Below, one piece after another: positions 1-7,435 of a DNA stretch of 23,222 nucleotides. The stretch comes from SZUA-442 sp051011415 (lineage in GTDB: Bacteria; Actinomycetota; Acidimicrobiia; Spongiisociales; UBA5794). The stretch lies in contig JBPCTY010000017.1 of NCBI GenBank assembly GCA_051011415.1, positions 1 through 23,222 of the forward strand, in the 5' to 3' direction. Positions within the stretch are counted from its first letter, which is position 1. Each line of letters starts with the position of its first letter. The position numbers were made by a program, and so were the translations under genes. A model generated the notes under the pieces. It was not told where the DNA came from and searched no databases. It worked only from the letters and a program-made list of their open reading frames with translations.

Positions 1-584
1 TCGTGATAGGAGAACACGCGGGGCCACAGCTTCGGACGGTTGGTGATCAATAGGACCATGCCGACCGTGTAAACGGCCCCACCGATGAGGCCCAGGATCG
101 CTGCGGTCCACCCAAGTTCGGCGACGAACTTCCAGCCGATGATCAGACCGAGCCATCCCATCCCGGCTCCGAGGGCCATCGAGAAGTGCTGCTCTTGCTG
201 CGGAAAGAACGTATGTTGGATTGCGCCGATTGCCACTGCGCCCCATGCGATCCCGAGAACGACCCACTGCAGCCATCCGTCGAGCGCGACGATCGCGACA
301 GGGGTGTATGTGCCGGCAATAAGCACGAGGATCATCGAATGATCGAGGCGCTGCATGCGCTTCTTCCAGTCAAGGCCCCACGGGATGCCGTGATAGAGCG
401 AACTCGTCGTGTACAACGCGACCATCGCGATTCCAAACACGACCACGCCGACTCTGAGACCCCAATTGGGAGCTTGCCACACCAAGAAGGCGGTACCGAT
501 CACTGCTGCGATCGCTGCACCGCCGTGCAGGAACCCGCGAACGGGATTCTGCATCCGACCCAATGTCCACCGTGGAATTTCCAT
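1..584 (-). CDS. Hemolysin III family (YqfA/PAQR-like) membrane protein, 3' end cut by window edge
   Basis: Reverse-strand frame open to the left edge, giving 194 residues with the C-terminus missing. Family landmarks are clear: a YHGIPW segment near residue 70, then RLDHSMILVLIAGTYTPV, a QHTFFP loop, and GGAVYTVGMVLL followed by NRPKLWPRVFSYH near the break. Hemolysin III proteins are about 210-220 residues with seven membrane helices, so roughly 20 residues are lost. The name is historical: members are membrane proteins related to PAQR receptors with conserved Ser/His/Asp residues thought to bind metal, and a true haemolytic role is doubtful. Neither possible ATG (584, or 602 just after an in-frame TAG) has a good ribosome site; I took 584 because conserved-looking sequence starts there. 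It is divergent from the cis-prenyltransferase gene, the same pairing as Rv1085c/Rv1086 in Mycobacterium tuberculosis. Confidence 0.9.
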   Translation of the reverse strand, partial: MEIPRWTLGRMQNPVRGFLHGGAAIAAVIGTAFLVWQAPNWGLRVGVVVFGIAMVALYTTSSLYHGIPWGLDWKKRMQRLDHSMILVLIAGTYTPVAIVALDGWLQWVVLGIAWGAVAIGAIQHTFFPQQEQHFSMALGAGMGWLGLIIGWKFVAELGWTAAILGLIGGAVYTVGMVLLITNRPKLWPRVFSYH

Positions 585-702
585 CCGGTTTCGAGGGTAC
601 ATCTACGGCTGGCAAGTGCGAATGAGTCGAGAGACTCAACGACGTGGTTTGTCCGACCGTATAGGCTGTTGCTGGTCACTCCGCTGCTATCGAGGGGATG
701 CC

Positions 703-1485
703 GTGACGACCAAGGACTCCCTCCTCAGGCCGCTGTACCGGCTGTACGAGGATCGGCTTCTTCGAAGCCTCGATCGCGAGCGTCTTCCGAGGCACATCGG
801 CGTGATTCACGACGGTCACCGTCGATACGCTCGCGCCGAGAAGCTTCCGGACTACCAGGCGTCCTACCGCGTGGGAATGGCGAAGTTCGAGGAGTTCCTT
901 CAGTGGACGTCCGAAGTCGAGATCAACGCGGTTACCTGTTGGTTGCTCTCGACCGAGAACCTTGCTCGACCCGCTGACGAGCTTGCGCCGTACTACGAGG
1001 TCCTGATCGAGCTGTTCGAACGGATACCCGAGTCATCGGCCGGTGCCGATGTCCAGGTGCGGTTTATCGGTTCGCTTGACCTTCTCCCATCGAACCTCGT
1101 GGAGTCTGTGAAGCGCCTTGAGGAGCGGTGTGCAGACGGATCGCGTCGGGTAACGATCGCTCTTGCATACGGCGGTAGGCAGGAGATTGTTGATGCGGTG
1201 AAGGATCTGGTCACCGATCTGGCCGATCAGGGCTTGGCAGCGGGTGAGATTGCAGGGCACATCGAGAAAGACTCGCTTTCCGCTCGGATGTACGCCTCAG
1301 ATCTCCCTGACCCCGATCTCGTTCTTCGCACATCGGGTGAGGCTCGCCTCTCAGGGTTCATGTTGTGGCAAGCGGCGTACGCGGAATATGCGTTTGTCGA
1401 TGTGTACTGGCCGGCCTTTAGATATGTCGACTTCTTGAGAGCGCTACGCGAATTCACGCGGCGCGACCGCCGATACGGCAAATAG
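703..1485 (+). CDS. uppS: Cis-prenyltransferase, short-chain (Z)-farnesyl diphosphate synthase type
   Basis: A 260-residue protein of the UppS family, which condenses isopentenyl diphosphate onto an allylic diphosphate in cis to make the lipid carrier of cell-wall synthesis. Visible landmarks: the Asp-Gly diphosphate-binding motif at residues 37-38, STENL near 96, LRTSGEARLSGF, LWQAAYAEYAF, and a C-terminal WPAFRYVDFLRALREF. The STENL (not STENW) and C-terminal wording resemble Rv1086, the omega,E,Z-farnesyl diphosphate synthase, more than long-chain UppS, so a C15 product is likely by inference. The usual DGN is DGH here. The GTG at 703 is chosen because GAGGGG (692-697) lies five bases upstream and the protein then has normal length; the frame is open further upstream but that part looks non-coding. 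It ends 17 bases before the convergent phosphatase gene. Confidence 0.9.
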   Translation: MTTKDSLLRPLYRLYEDRLLRSLDRERLPRHIGVIHDGHRRYARAEKLPDYQASYRVGMAKFEEFLQWTSEVEINAVTCWLLSTENLARPADELAPYYEVLIELFERIPESSAGADVQVRFIGSLDLLPSNLVESVKRLEERCADGSRRVTIALAYGGRQEIVDAVKDLVTDLADQGLAAGEIAGHIEKDSLSARMYASDLPDPDLVLRTSGEARLSGFMLWQAAYAEYAFVDVYWPAFRYVDFLRALREFTRRDRRYGK

Positions 1486-1502
1486 GCGAGACCGAGTCTG
1501 CT

Positions 1503-2186
1503 TCAGCGGGAGCGAAGTTCGCGTGGGATGTGGTCCTGGTCATTGAAGGTCCGCAGGCTTGGCACATGACTTCCTGCGAGAGGGATCATCTTCACCCTGG
1601 CGAACGATGCGTGGAACAGAACGAACTTCTCCCACTCCCACGGAGCCGGAGGGATACCCATGAGGTGCGTGAGGCACACAGAGTTCGTGCCACCGTGTGC
1701 AACGATCACAATCCGACCTGGATCCTTCTCGACATGCCACAGCTGCGGATCTTTCGGATCTCTGACCATCCCGCGCTCGGCTAGCAGTGCGTCGAGCGCC
1801 TGCGTCACGCGGTTGTGGAAGGTCCGGAAGGACTCCCCGCCGGGAAGCCCGTCCCACCACTCCTCAGGAGGACGGTCCTTGGTGGTGAGGAAGATCTCGA
1901 TGACCTTTTCTTCGGTCACACCTTCCCAGTCCGGCATCTTCACCTCGACCAGATCTTCCACCGTGACCATCTCGAGACCTGTTGCCTTGGCGATCGGCTC
2001 GGCAGTCTGCTGTGAGCGAAGTGCGGGTGAGACGATCAGTTCCTTGGGTGCGATCTCGTCGGTTGAGATGCGTCCGGCTGCCAGCGTTGCCTGATCGTGT
2101 CCAAGTTCCGTGAGGAAGGGGTCGGACTGCGAGAGCCCATCGACTGCCCACTGGGGTTGCCCGTGCCTGATAAAGAGAATGTCCAT
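1503..2186 (-). CDS. Histidine phosphatase (phosphoglycerate mutase-like) family protein
   Basis: A 227-residue histidine phosphatase superfamily protein. The phospho-acceptor motif IRHGQ is at residues 6-10 (catalytic His8). The second catalytic histidine is in IVIVAHGGTNSV near residue 170, and the SPALRSQQTAEPIA segment supplies the usual arginine. These enzymes remove phosphate from small molecules or proteins through a phosphohistidine; the substrate cannot be read from sequence, and glycolytic phosphoglycerate mutase is unlikely given the divergent middle part. The ATG at 2186 is used because MDILFIRHG is the standard start of the fold; the frame is open to 2456 but the extra part overlaps the hairpin and the pyrE start region and looks non-coding. 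It is divergent from pyrE with a 157-base gap holding a strong hairpin. Confidence 0.85.
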   Translation of the reverse strand: MDILFIRHGQPQWAVDGLSQSDPFLTELGHDQATLAAGRISTDEIAPKELIVSPALRSQQTAEPIAKATGLEMVTVEDLVEVKMPDWEGVTEEKVIEIFLTTKDRPPEEWWDGLPGGESFRTFHNRVTQALDALLAERGMVRDPKDPQLWHVEKDPGRIVIVAHGGTNSVCLTHLMGIPPAPWEWEKFVLFHASFARVKMIPLAGSHVPSLRTFNDQDHIPRELRSR

Positions 2187-2222
2187 TCGGACGAGGATAT
2201 CGTCGCCAGAACTGCGATTGAC

Positions 2223-2267
2223 CCCAGAAAAGACTGAAGGCCGCCTTACGGCGGCCCTCGGTCTGGG
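2223..2267. promoter_or_regulatory. Strong GC-rich hairpin in the pyrE/phosphatase divergent gap
   Basis: GGCCGCC (2239-2245) and GGCGGCC (2250-2256) pair perfectly around a TTAC loop. CCCAGA (2223-2228) can also pair with TCTGGG (2262-2267) to lengthen the structure. Read on the minus strand the stem is followed by a T-rich TCTTTTCT, which resembles an intrinsic terminator 37 bases before the phosphatase ATG. Read on the plus strand it would lie in the pyrE leader without a U-run. It may be an attenuator or leader element; orientation is uncertain. Confidence 0.5.
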
Positions 2268-2343
2268 CTTAGACGGGAGGTTAGGAAGGCATCCTGTCTG
2301 ACTACCGTATCGACGGTCACGGGCGCGGACTTGAGAGGTTTTT

Positions 2344-2904
2344 GTGAATTTTTCTGAGAACCCGAAGTCGGTGCTTGTGGCCCACCTCAAAGAACACGCC
2401 GTTCGCACCGACGGACCGTTCACTCTTCGGTCTGGTGAGGTGTCCTCGTGGTACATCGATGCGCGTCAAACAACCTTCTCTGGGGAAGGTGCCAGGGCGG
2501 TTGGAGCCGCAATGCTCGATGAGATTCCTGCTGGTATCGCAGCTGTTGGGGGCATGACAATGGGGGCGGATCCCATTGCGGTCGCCACAGCCATGATCGC
2601 TGCCGAGAACGGACGCGACCTGATGTCCTTCTCTATTCGCAAGGAAGCAAAGGATCATGGCGTCGGTGGCAGGTTGGTAGGCCCAATCGGTGCGGGGGAC
2701 AGGATTGTCGCGCTTGAAGACACAACCACGACCGGGGCAGCGCTCGCCGAAGCGATCGAGGCACTGTTTGAAGCGAAAGTCGAGGTGGTGAAGGCAATCT
2801 CGCTCGTTGATCGCTCCAACGGAGCGACCCGTGATCGCATAGAGGGTCTTGGCGTCCCCTATGTTGCGCTTGTGACGCCCGCCGATCTCGGGGTTGAGGA
2901 CTGA
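2344..2904 (+). CDS. pyrE: Orotate phosphoribosyltransferase
   Basis: A 186-residue type I phosphoribosyltransferase that joins orotate to PRPP to give orotidine 5'-phosphate, the fifth step of pyrimidine synthesis. Family marks: FTLRSGEVSSWYIDAR (residues 26-41), the RKEAKDHG loop with Lys100, Lys103 and His105 that closes over the active site, and the PRPP-binding loop IVALEDTTTTGAAL (121-134), where the two acidic residues usual in other members are Glu-Asp as expected. The GTG at 2344 is supported by GAGAGG at 2333-2338, five bases upstream. The start of a small operon: the membrane protein gene begins three bases after the stop, and endonuclease IV follows with overlap. Some actinobacteria place pyrE away from the main pyr operon, as here. 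Confidence 0.95.
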   Translation: MNFSENPKSVLVAHLKEHAVRTDGPFTLRSGEVSSWYIDARQTTFSGEGARAVGAAMLDEIPAGIAAVGGMTMGADPIAVATAMIAAENGRDLMSFSIRKEAKDHGVGGRLVGPIGAGDRIVALEDTTTTGAALAEAIEALFEAKVEVVKAISLVDRSNGATRDRIEGLGVPYVALVTPADLGVED

Positions 2905-2907
2905 CCG

Positions 2908-3750
2908 ATGCGCATCTATCGCAGCCATCTCCGCATGTTTCTGTTCGGGATCGTTGGTTTGGTGCTCATCGTTGCTGCTGTCGACGTGATGTTCGGCCAC
3001 TGGCTCTCCGAGCCTCCAGAGAACAATGAGGGAGTGCTCACGACCCGTGGTCAGGCCCAGCAGCGAGGCGACATCGTCTGGGGTGCCGCGATGATCGGGA
3101 CCGGCACACTGCTTGTTGGTGGAGCATTCTTCGATCTTGTTCGGCGCAAGCCTGTCTGTGAAGTCGGATCGACCAGCCTCAACCTTGCCATCGGTGGTGG
3201 GGAGCACACGGTGGAGATTCCGTGGACGAATGTCCGTGACCTGTATGCGACCTCGATGATCGACGAATACGACGGGACGACGAGAGAGAAGCTTGTCGTT
3301 TCCGTCGTTGACCCGAGCGCGTTGCCCGCAGAGTTCGTCGGTGCCGATTGGGACGGCTCGGATCTTCTCGTTGATGCGCACGACTGGACAAAGAGTGTTG
3401 ACGATGTTGTCCGAGCGGGACAGGCAAGCCTCACCCACAGCAGGCGCATGGCGCAGCTGAGGGAAACGGAACTGCCGTCCCTCACGTGGGAGACATCAGT
3501 CGTCGAGTCGGAAGCCGATGAGGCGGGGATGGAGATTCCGGAGTCCGAGGCAACAGCGACATCCCTGCAGGCACCAGACGAGCACGAACAAGTGACGGAT
3601 GATGGCGCCCTCCTCACATTTGCGGCAAGCCAAACCGCCGAGTCAGGCGAAGCTGCGTCTGAGGAACAGCTGGACGACGCTCTCGCAGATGTTGCCGGCG
3701 ATGACAGCCCGATTGGGGAGCCCGACGACGGCGAGGATGAGCTCGCATGA
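2908..3750 (+). CDS. Two-helix membrane protein with long acidic C-terminal tail, function unknown
   Basis: I do not recognise a named family. The 280-residue protein has a basic N-terminus, a hydrophobic helix at about residues 10-30, a short outside loop, a second helix at about 56-78, then a soluble domain. Residues about 82-165 look folded and may be a PH-like beta domain (segments VEIPWTNVRDLYA and KLVVSVVDPSAL are typical of PH-like membrane-associated proteins). From about residue 195 to the end the chain is low in hydrophobics and rich in Glu, Asp, Ser and Ala, so probably disordered. It sits three bases after pyrE and its stop overlaps the start of the endonuclease IV gene by four bases (ATGA), so the three are almost certainly co-transcribed. 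The context gives no clear role. Confidence 0.75.
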   Translation: MRIYRSHLRMFLFGIVGLVLIVAAVDVMFGHWLSEPPENNEGVLTTRGQAQQRGDIVWGAAMIGTGTLLVGGAFFDLVRRKPVCEVGSTSLNLAIGGGEHTVEIPWTNVRDLYATSMIDEYDGTTREKLVVSVVDPSALPAEFVGADWDGSDLLVDAHDWTKSVDDVVRAGQASLTHSRRMAQLRETELPSLTWETSVVESEADEAGMEIPESEATATSLQAPDEHEQVTDDGALLTFAASQTAESGEAASEEQLDDALADVAGDDSPIGEPDDGEDELA

Positions 3751-4505
3751 TCATCGGAGCGCATGTCAGCCCGAAGCAGCCGATCGTCGAGGCTCAAGCG
3801 AGAGGTGTGGGAGCGGTTCAGGTGTTCCTATCCAACCCCCAACAATGGAAGGCGCCTTTGCCGAGAGAGGATGCTGAAGAACTGAAGGCCTCGGACATTG
3901 ACATCTATGTCCATGCGCCATATCTGATGAATCTCACATCGGCGAACAACCGGGTTCGTATCCCTTCACGAAAGACCTTGGCTCAGACAGTGGAAGCTGC
4001 AGCCGCGGTTGGCGCCAAGGGTGTCATCGTGCATGGCGGGAGTGTCGGAGCCGACGAGGACGTCGATGTCGGTTACGAGCGTTGGCGCAAGGCCCTCGAC
4101 TCCTTCGACGTCACCGTGCCGATCTTGGTCGAGAACACTGCGGGGAGTGGCAATTCGGTAATGCAGGATCTCAATCACTACGGACCGCTGTGGGATGAGA
4201 TCGGCGACTACAACGTGGGTGTCTGTCTCGACACCTGCCATACCTGGGCCGCCGGTGCAGACATGAACTCTGCCGTTGAACTCATCACCGGAATGGTTGG
4301 AGGAATCGCCCTCGTGCACTGCAATGATTCGAAGGACGAAGCCGGCTCCAATAGGGACCGCCATGAGAACCTCGGAGTAGGCCAGATTCCCGAGGACGTA
4401 CTGGTTGGCGTCGTTCGCGCTGCTGACGCCCCGCTCATCCTCGAAACACCGGGTGGCGTCGAGGAACATCTGGCAGACGTCGCCTGGCTCGAAGCCAGGA
4501 TCTAG
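3747..4505 (+). CDS. nfo: Deoxyribonuclease IV (AP endonuclease, endonuclease IV)
   Basis: A 252-residue TIM-barrel apurinic/apyrimidinic endonuclease of the Nfo family, which cuts 5' to abasic sites in base-excision repair. All nine expected zinc ligands of the tri-zinc centre can be placed: His56 (VHAPY), His96 (VHGGS), Glu129 (VENTAG), Asp162 and His165 (LDTCHT), His191 (HCNDSK), Asp204 and His206 (RDRHEN), and Glu233 (LETPG). The opening MIIGAHVS is typical. It is about 30 residues shorter than E. coli Nfo (285), which is common in actinobacteria. The ATG at 3747 overlaps the preceding stop by four bases, indicating translational coupling. The gene is convergent with the ABC-F gene, with only 18 bases between the stops. 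Confidence 0.95.
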   Translation: MIIGAHVSPKQPIVEAQARGVGAVQVFLSNPQQWKAPLPREDAEELKASDIDIYVHAPYLMNLTSANNRVRIPSRKTLAQTVEAAAAVGAKGVIVHGGSVGADEDVDVGYERWRKALDSFDVTVPILVENTAGSGNSVMQDLNHYGPLWDEIGDYNVGVCLDTCHTWAAGADMNSAVELITGMVGGIALVHCNDSKDEAGSNRDRHENLGVGQIPEDVLVGVVRAADAPLILETPGGVEEHLADVAWLEARI

Positions 4506-4523
4506 CTGCACCCCGAACGGGTT

Positions 4524-6002
4524 CTAGCTCTTCGGTGGGACCTCCCAGATGGTGTCAGCCACCTCTGTGGCCAACGCATCGTCGTGCGTGATCAGGAGCA
4601 GTGCTCCCTCGTAACCGCCGATAGCGTTTTCGAGACGCTCGATTGATGGGAGATCGAGGTGGTTCGTTGGCTCGTCGAGGGCGAGCAGCCATGTTGGAGT
4701 CCCAAGGCCGAGAGCGAGCGCAAGCTTTCGCGCTTCGCCGGGTGATGGCTGCTCCGATGCCAGGATCGCCGCCGGATCTGCACCCAGAAGTGCCACCAAT
4801 GACATCACCCGCCCTCGGTCCTCAGGAGGAAGGTCGCGAACCTTCTCTAACCACCCGCGTGCCTCGGGTGCGGTCGTCTCCTGAGCGAGGTACATCAGCT
4901 TGTCTTCAGGTATGGATGCTGCGTTCACGAGCGTTCGCATCAGGGTTGTCTTTCCTGCCCCATTGACGCCGCTGAGCCTGATCCTGTCTTGGCGTCTGAC
5001 AGCGACGTCGACCGTGAAGAGGGCGTGGTCGCCTGCATGGACGGGGCCGTTGTAGCGAACGAGGAACTCCTTGCTCGCCGGTTCGAAGTCGAAGTTGATC
5101 GCACCTCCTCGTTCTTTCGATTGGCTCAACCCGGATAGATCACTTGAAACCCGGTCGATTTGCTTTGTGATGGTCTCGACGGAGGTCGCACCGCCCTTCT
5201 GGCCGCGGTTGTGGCGGTTTTTTGCGACAACGCCTCGTGCGTCAGCATCCTTCTTGGTGGCGTTGCGCCGCACACGCATCCGCTCTGCATCCTTCTGGGC
5301 CGTTGCTCGATGTTGATCGTCAAGACGCCGCTCGAGCTTCTTCTTCTCGTGCTTCGCCTTCTCGTACTTCTCAGCGGCGGCTGCTGCCGCCGCCATCCAC
5401 GAGGCGAGGGCGGTGTCGTAGTTCCCTCCCCACTGCTCCACCGATGCCCCTGCAATACGCAGCGTCGTCGTCGTCAGTTCATTCAGGAGGCTGCGATCAT
5501 GTGAGACCACAACACCACAGCCTCGGAACCCCTTTAGGGCATCGACGAGCAGATCTCTGGCCTCGCTATCGAGATGGTTGGTTGGCTCGTCGAGCAGCAA
5601 TACGTCGGGTCGGGATGCAAGGGCTGCACCGACTTGCCAGCGCTTCCGCTCGCCTGGTGACAGCGTGTCCCATCGGTCAAGCATCGTCGGGTCGAGGGCA
5701 AGCGCGGCACGCAACTTGATCGATTCCCGATCCCAGGCGATCGCGAATTCGCTGATTGAAGGCGTGCAGTCGTCGACGCGCTGTTCGCAAAGTGTCGGCG
5801 GCAGTCCCTTGGGCTCGACGGTGACAGAACCGCTGTCGGGGGTGAGTTCACCCGACACGAGCCCGAGAAGCGTCGACTTGCCGGCACCATTGGCACCGAC
5901 CAGACCGGTCCAGCCTGTGCCGAGGTCGAAGGACGAATCTTCGATGATGGGCACTGCGGACGAATAGGAAAATGAAACGTGTGAAAGATGAATGGCTGAC
6001 AT
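4524..6002 (-). CDS. ABC-F family ATPase (ribosome-associated or antibiotic-resistance type)
   Basis: A soluble protein of 492 residues with two ATP-binding cassettes and no membrane segments, the ABC-F layout. NBD1: Walker A GANGAGKST (36-44), signature LSPGERKR (114-121), Walker B LLLDEPTNHLD (135-145), switch His in VVSHDRS. The linker (about 200-300) starts with an alanine run and a highly charged Lys/Glu/Arg helix, as in the P-site interaction arm. NBD2: Walker A GVNGAGKTT (345-353), a weak signature PSPGEARK (419-426), Walker B LLALDEPTNHLD (439-450). Such proteins bind the ribosomal E site and act in translation control or in protection from ribosome-binding antibiotics; the subgroup cannot be decided here. 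GGAG before the ATG at 6002 supports the start. Confidence 0.9.
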   Translation of the reverse strand: MSAIHLSHVSFSYSSAVPIIEDSSFDLGTGWTGLVGANGAGKSTLLGLVSGELTPDSGSVTVEPKGLPPTLCEQRVDDCTPSISEFAIAWDRESIKLRAALALDPTMLDRWDTLSPGERKRWQVGAALASRPDVLLLDEPTNHLDSEARDLLVDALKGFRGCGVVVSHDRSLLNELTTTTLRIAGASVEQWGGNYDTALASWMAAAAAAAEKYEKAKHEKKKLERRLDDQHRATAQKDAERMRVRRNATKKDADARGVVAKNRHNRGQKGGATSVETITKQIDRVSSDLSGLSQSKERGGAINFDFEPASKEFLVRYNGPVHAGDHALFTVDVAVRRQDRIRLSGVNGAGKTTLMRTLVNAASIPEDKLMYLAQETTAPEARGWLEKVRDLPPEDRGRVMSLVALLGADPAAILASEQPSPGEARKLALALGLGTPTWLLALDEPTNHLDLPSIERLENAIGGYEGALLLITHDDALATEVADTIWEVPPKS

Positions 6003-6140
6003 GGCAACTCCAGAGAGGAAAGAACGCGGCGAAGCCGTCGTTCAGGCGGTGAAATTCCTCAGTTGCTTCTTGTCACGCGCTTCCTTGTCAGACGCAACCG
6101 CAGTGTATCCGATGCGCACACACCTGTCACTGCTGCTGGC

Positions 6141-6160
6141 AACCCAGGGTTCCAGAAGCC
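6141..6160 (+). repeat. Short dispersed repeat, copy 1 (AACCCAGGGTT core)
   Basis: AACCCAGGGTTCCAGAAGCC. The core AACCCAGGGTT is its own reverse complement around a central A. The 20-base unit recurs at 6246-6265 with one difference (AGAAG to AGGAG). Confidence 0.65.
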
Positions 6161-6242
6161 GTCGGCTACCGATCTGAGGGCCTGAGAGGTCGTGTCCGCC
6201 CTCCCTGGCCCCAGGTTGCCCCGAAGCGTTGCGACCGACGCG

Positions 6243-6294
6243 ACGAACCCAGGGTTCCAGGAGCCGAATCCGACTCTGTGAACCCTGGGTTCGT
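6243..6294. repeat. Inverted pair of the AACCCAGGGTT repeat (copies 2 and 3)
   Basis: Copy 2 (6246-6265) is direct with copy 1. Copy 3 lies inverted (core 6281-6291). Together 6243-6257 and 6280-6294 form a perfect 15-base inverted repeat around a 22-base loop, just downstream of the ino1 stop. It could fold as a transcript-end structure for ino1, but no U-run follows on the minus strand, so it is not a standard intrinsic terminator. The rest of the 6003-6309 gap shows no convincing gene. Confidence 0.65.
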
Positions 6295-6309
6295 GCGGCT
6301 AGGTGCGTG

Positions 6310-7419
6310 TCAGCTGGTGAGGAACGTTGCCAGATCCTCGACCGTCGCGTCGTTGCCTGCAATGAATGCTTCGACGTTGTCGTGTGCGACGCTGTCGTGG
6401 TACTGCACTGAAGGTGACTTCATGAAGTACGACGATGGTGCCAGCAGCGGTCCAGACAGGCCACGGTCCATGGCGAGCTTGGCGCAGCGCACGGCGTCGA
6501 TGATGACGCCAGCCGAGTTGGGGGAGTCCCACACCTCAAGCTTCAGCTCTGCGTTGAGTGGAACATCACCGAACGATGTGCCCTCGAGACGGATGTAGGC
6601 CCACTTGCGGTCCGTGAGCCACGGAACATGGTCCGAAGGACCGATGTGCACCGACTCGGAGTTGATCTTGTCCTCGATCTGGGACGTAACCGACTGCGTC
6701 TTCGAGACCTTCTTTGACTCGAGGCGATCCCGCTCAAGCATGTTCATGAAGTCCATGTTGCCGCCGAAGTTCAGCTGGTACGTGTTGTCGATCTTGACGC
6801 CACGATCCTCGAACAAGCGAGCAAGCTGACGGTGCACGATTGTTGCGCCGACCTGGCTCTTGATGTCATCACCGATGATCGGGACACCTGCATCGACAAA
6901 CTTCTGCGCCCACTCTGGGTCTGAAGCGATGAACACCGGAATCGCGTTGACGAATCCGACGCCTGCATCGAGTGCAGCTTGTGCGTAGAACTTTGTTGCC
7001 TCTTCGGAACCGACTGGCAGGTAGGAGACAAGTACGTCTGCACCCGAGTCCTTGAGCTCCTGAACGACATCGACAGGCTGTTCTGGTGACTCCTCAACCT
7101 GGTCGACGTAGTACTTGCCTAGGCCATCAAGCGTTGGGCCGCGGAGGACCTGAACGTCGAGATCGCCGACCTCTGCAAACTGAATTGTGTTGTTCTGACC
7201 GGCCCACATCGCCTTGGCAACGTCCTGGCCGACCTTTGAGGCATCAACGTCGAAGGCAGCAACGAACTCAACGTCGCCCACGTGATATCCACCAAGGTCG
7301 ATATGCATGAGACCGGGAACGCTGAGGTCCTTGTCTGCATCCTTGTAGTACTCAACGCCCTGGATGAGGGAGTTGGCGCAGTTTCCGAGCCCTGCGATAG
7401 CTACGCGTACTGTGGACAT
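6310..7419 (-). CDS. ino1: Inositol-3-phosphate (myo-inositol-1-phosphate) synthase
   Basis: A 369-residue enzyme that converts glucose 6-phosphate to 1L-myo-inositol 1-phosphate with catalytic NAD, the first step to phosphatidylinositol, mycothiol and related inositol lipids in actinobacteria. Visible marks: an N-terminal NAD fold VAIAGLGNCANSLIQG (residues 5-20), DVLVSYLPVGSEEATKFYA, the QLNFGGNMDFMNM segment, LESKKVSKTQSV with lysines of the active site, and SDHVPWLTDRKWAYIRLEG. The length fits the compact archaeal/actinobacterial class. AGGAGG at 7425-7430 lies five bases before the ATG. The gene starts only 16 bases after the padR stop, so the two form an operon, as for Rv0047c-Rv0046c in Mycobacterium. 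Its expression is therefore expected to follow the padR promoter and its operators. Confidence 0.96.
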   Translation of the reverse strand: MSTVRVAIAGLGNCANSLIQGVEYYKDADKDLSVPGLMHIDLGGYHVGDVEFVAAFDVDASKVGQDVAKAMWAGQNNTIQFAEVGDLDVQVLRGPTLDGLGKYYVDQVEESPEQPVDVVQELKDSGADVLVSYLPVGSEEATKFYAQAALDAGVGFVNAIPVFIASDPEWAQKFVDAGVPIIGDDIKSQVGATIVHRQLARLFEDRGVKIDNTYQLNFGGNMDFMNMLERDRLESKKVSKTQSVTSQIEDKINSESVHIGPSDHVPWLTDRKWAYIRLEGTSFGDVPLNAELKLEVWDSPNSAGVIIDAVRCAKLAMDRGLSGPLLAPSSYFMKSPSVQYHDSVAHDNVEAFIAGNDATVEDLATFLTS

Positions 7420-7435
7420 TGCGTCCTCCTATTTC

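Noticed and set aside
186..977. Plus-strand frame of 263 codons overlapping hemolysin III and the cis-prenyltransferase
   Set aside because: It is a shadow in another frame; composition is Arg/Ser/Pro-rich with no family pattern, and both real genes are well supported.
2317..3438. Long minus-strand frame of 373 codons opposite pyrE
   Set aside because: It is antisense to well-recognised pyrE and the next gene, and its translation shows no family pattern.
4506..4523. Terminator between nfo and the ABC-F gene
   Set aside because: Only a short imperfect palindrome around GAACGGGTTC is present, with no T-run.
6141..6294. CRISPR-like array
   Set aside because: Only three copies, one inverted, with irregular spacing and no cas genes.
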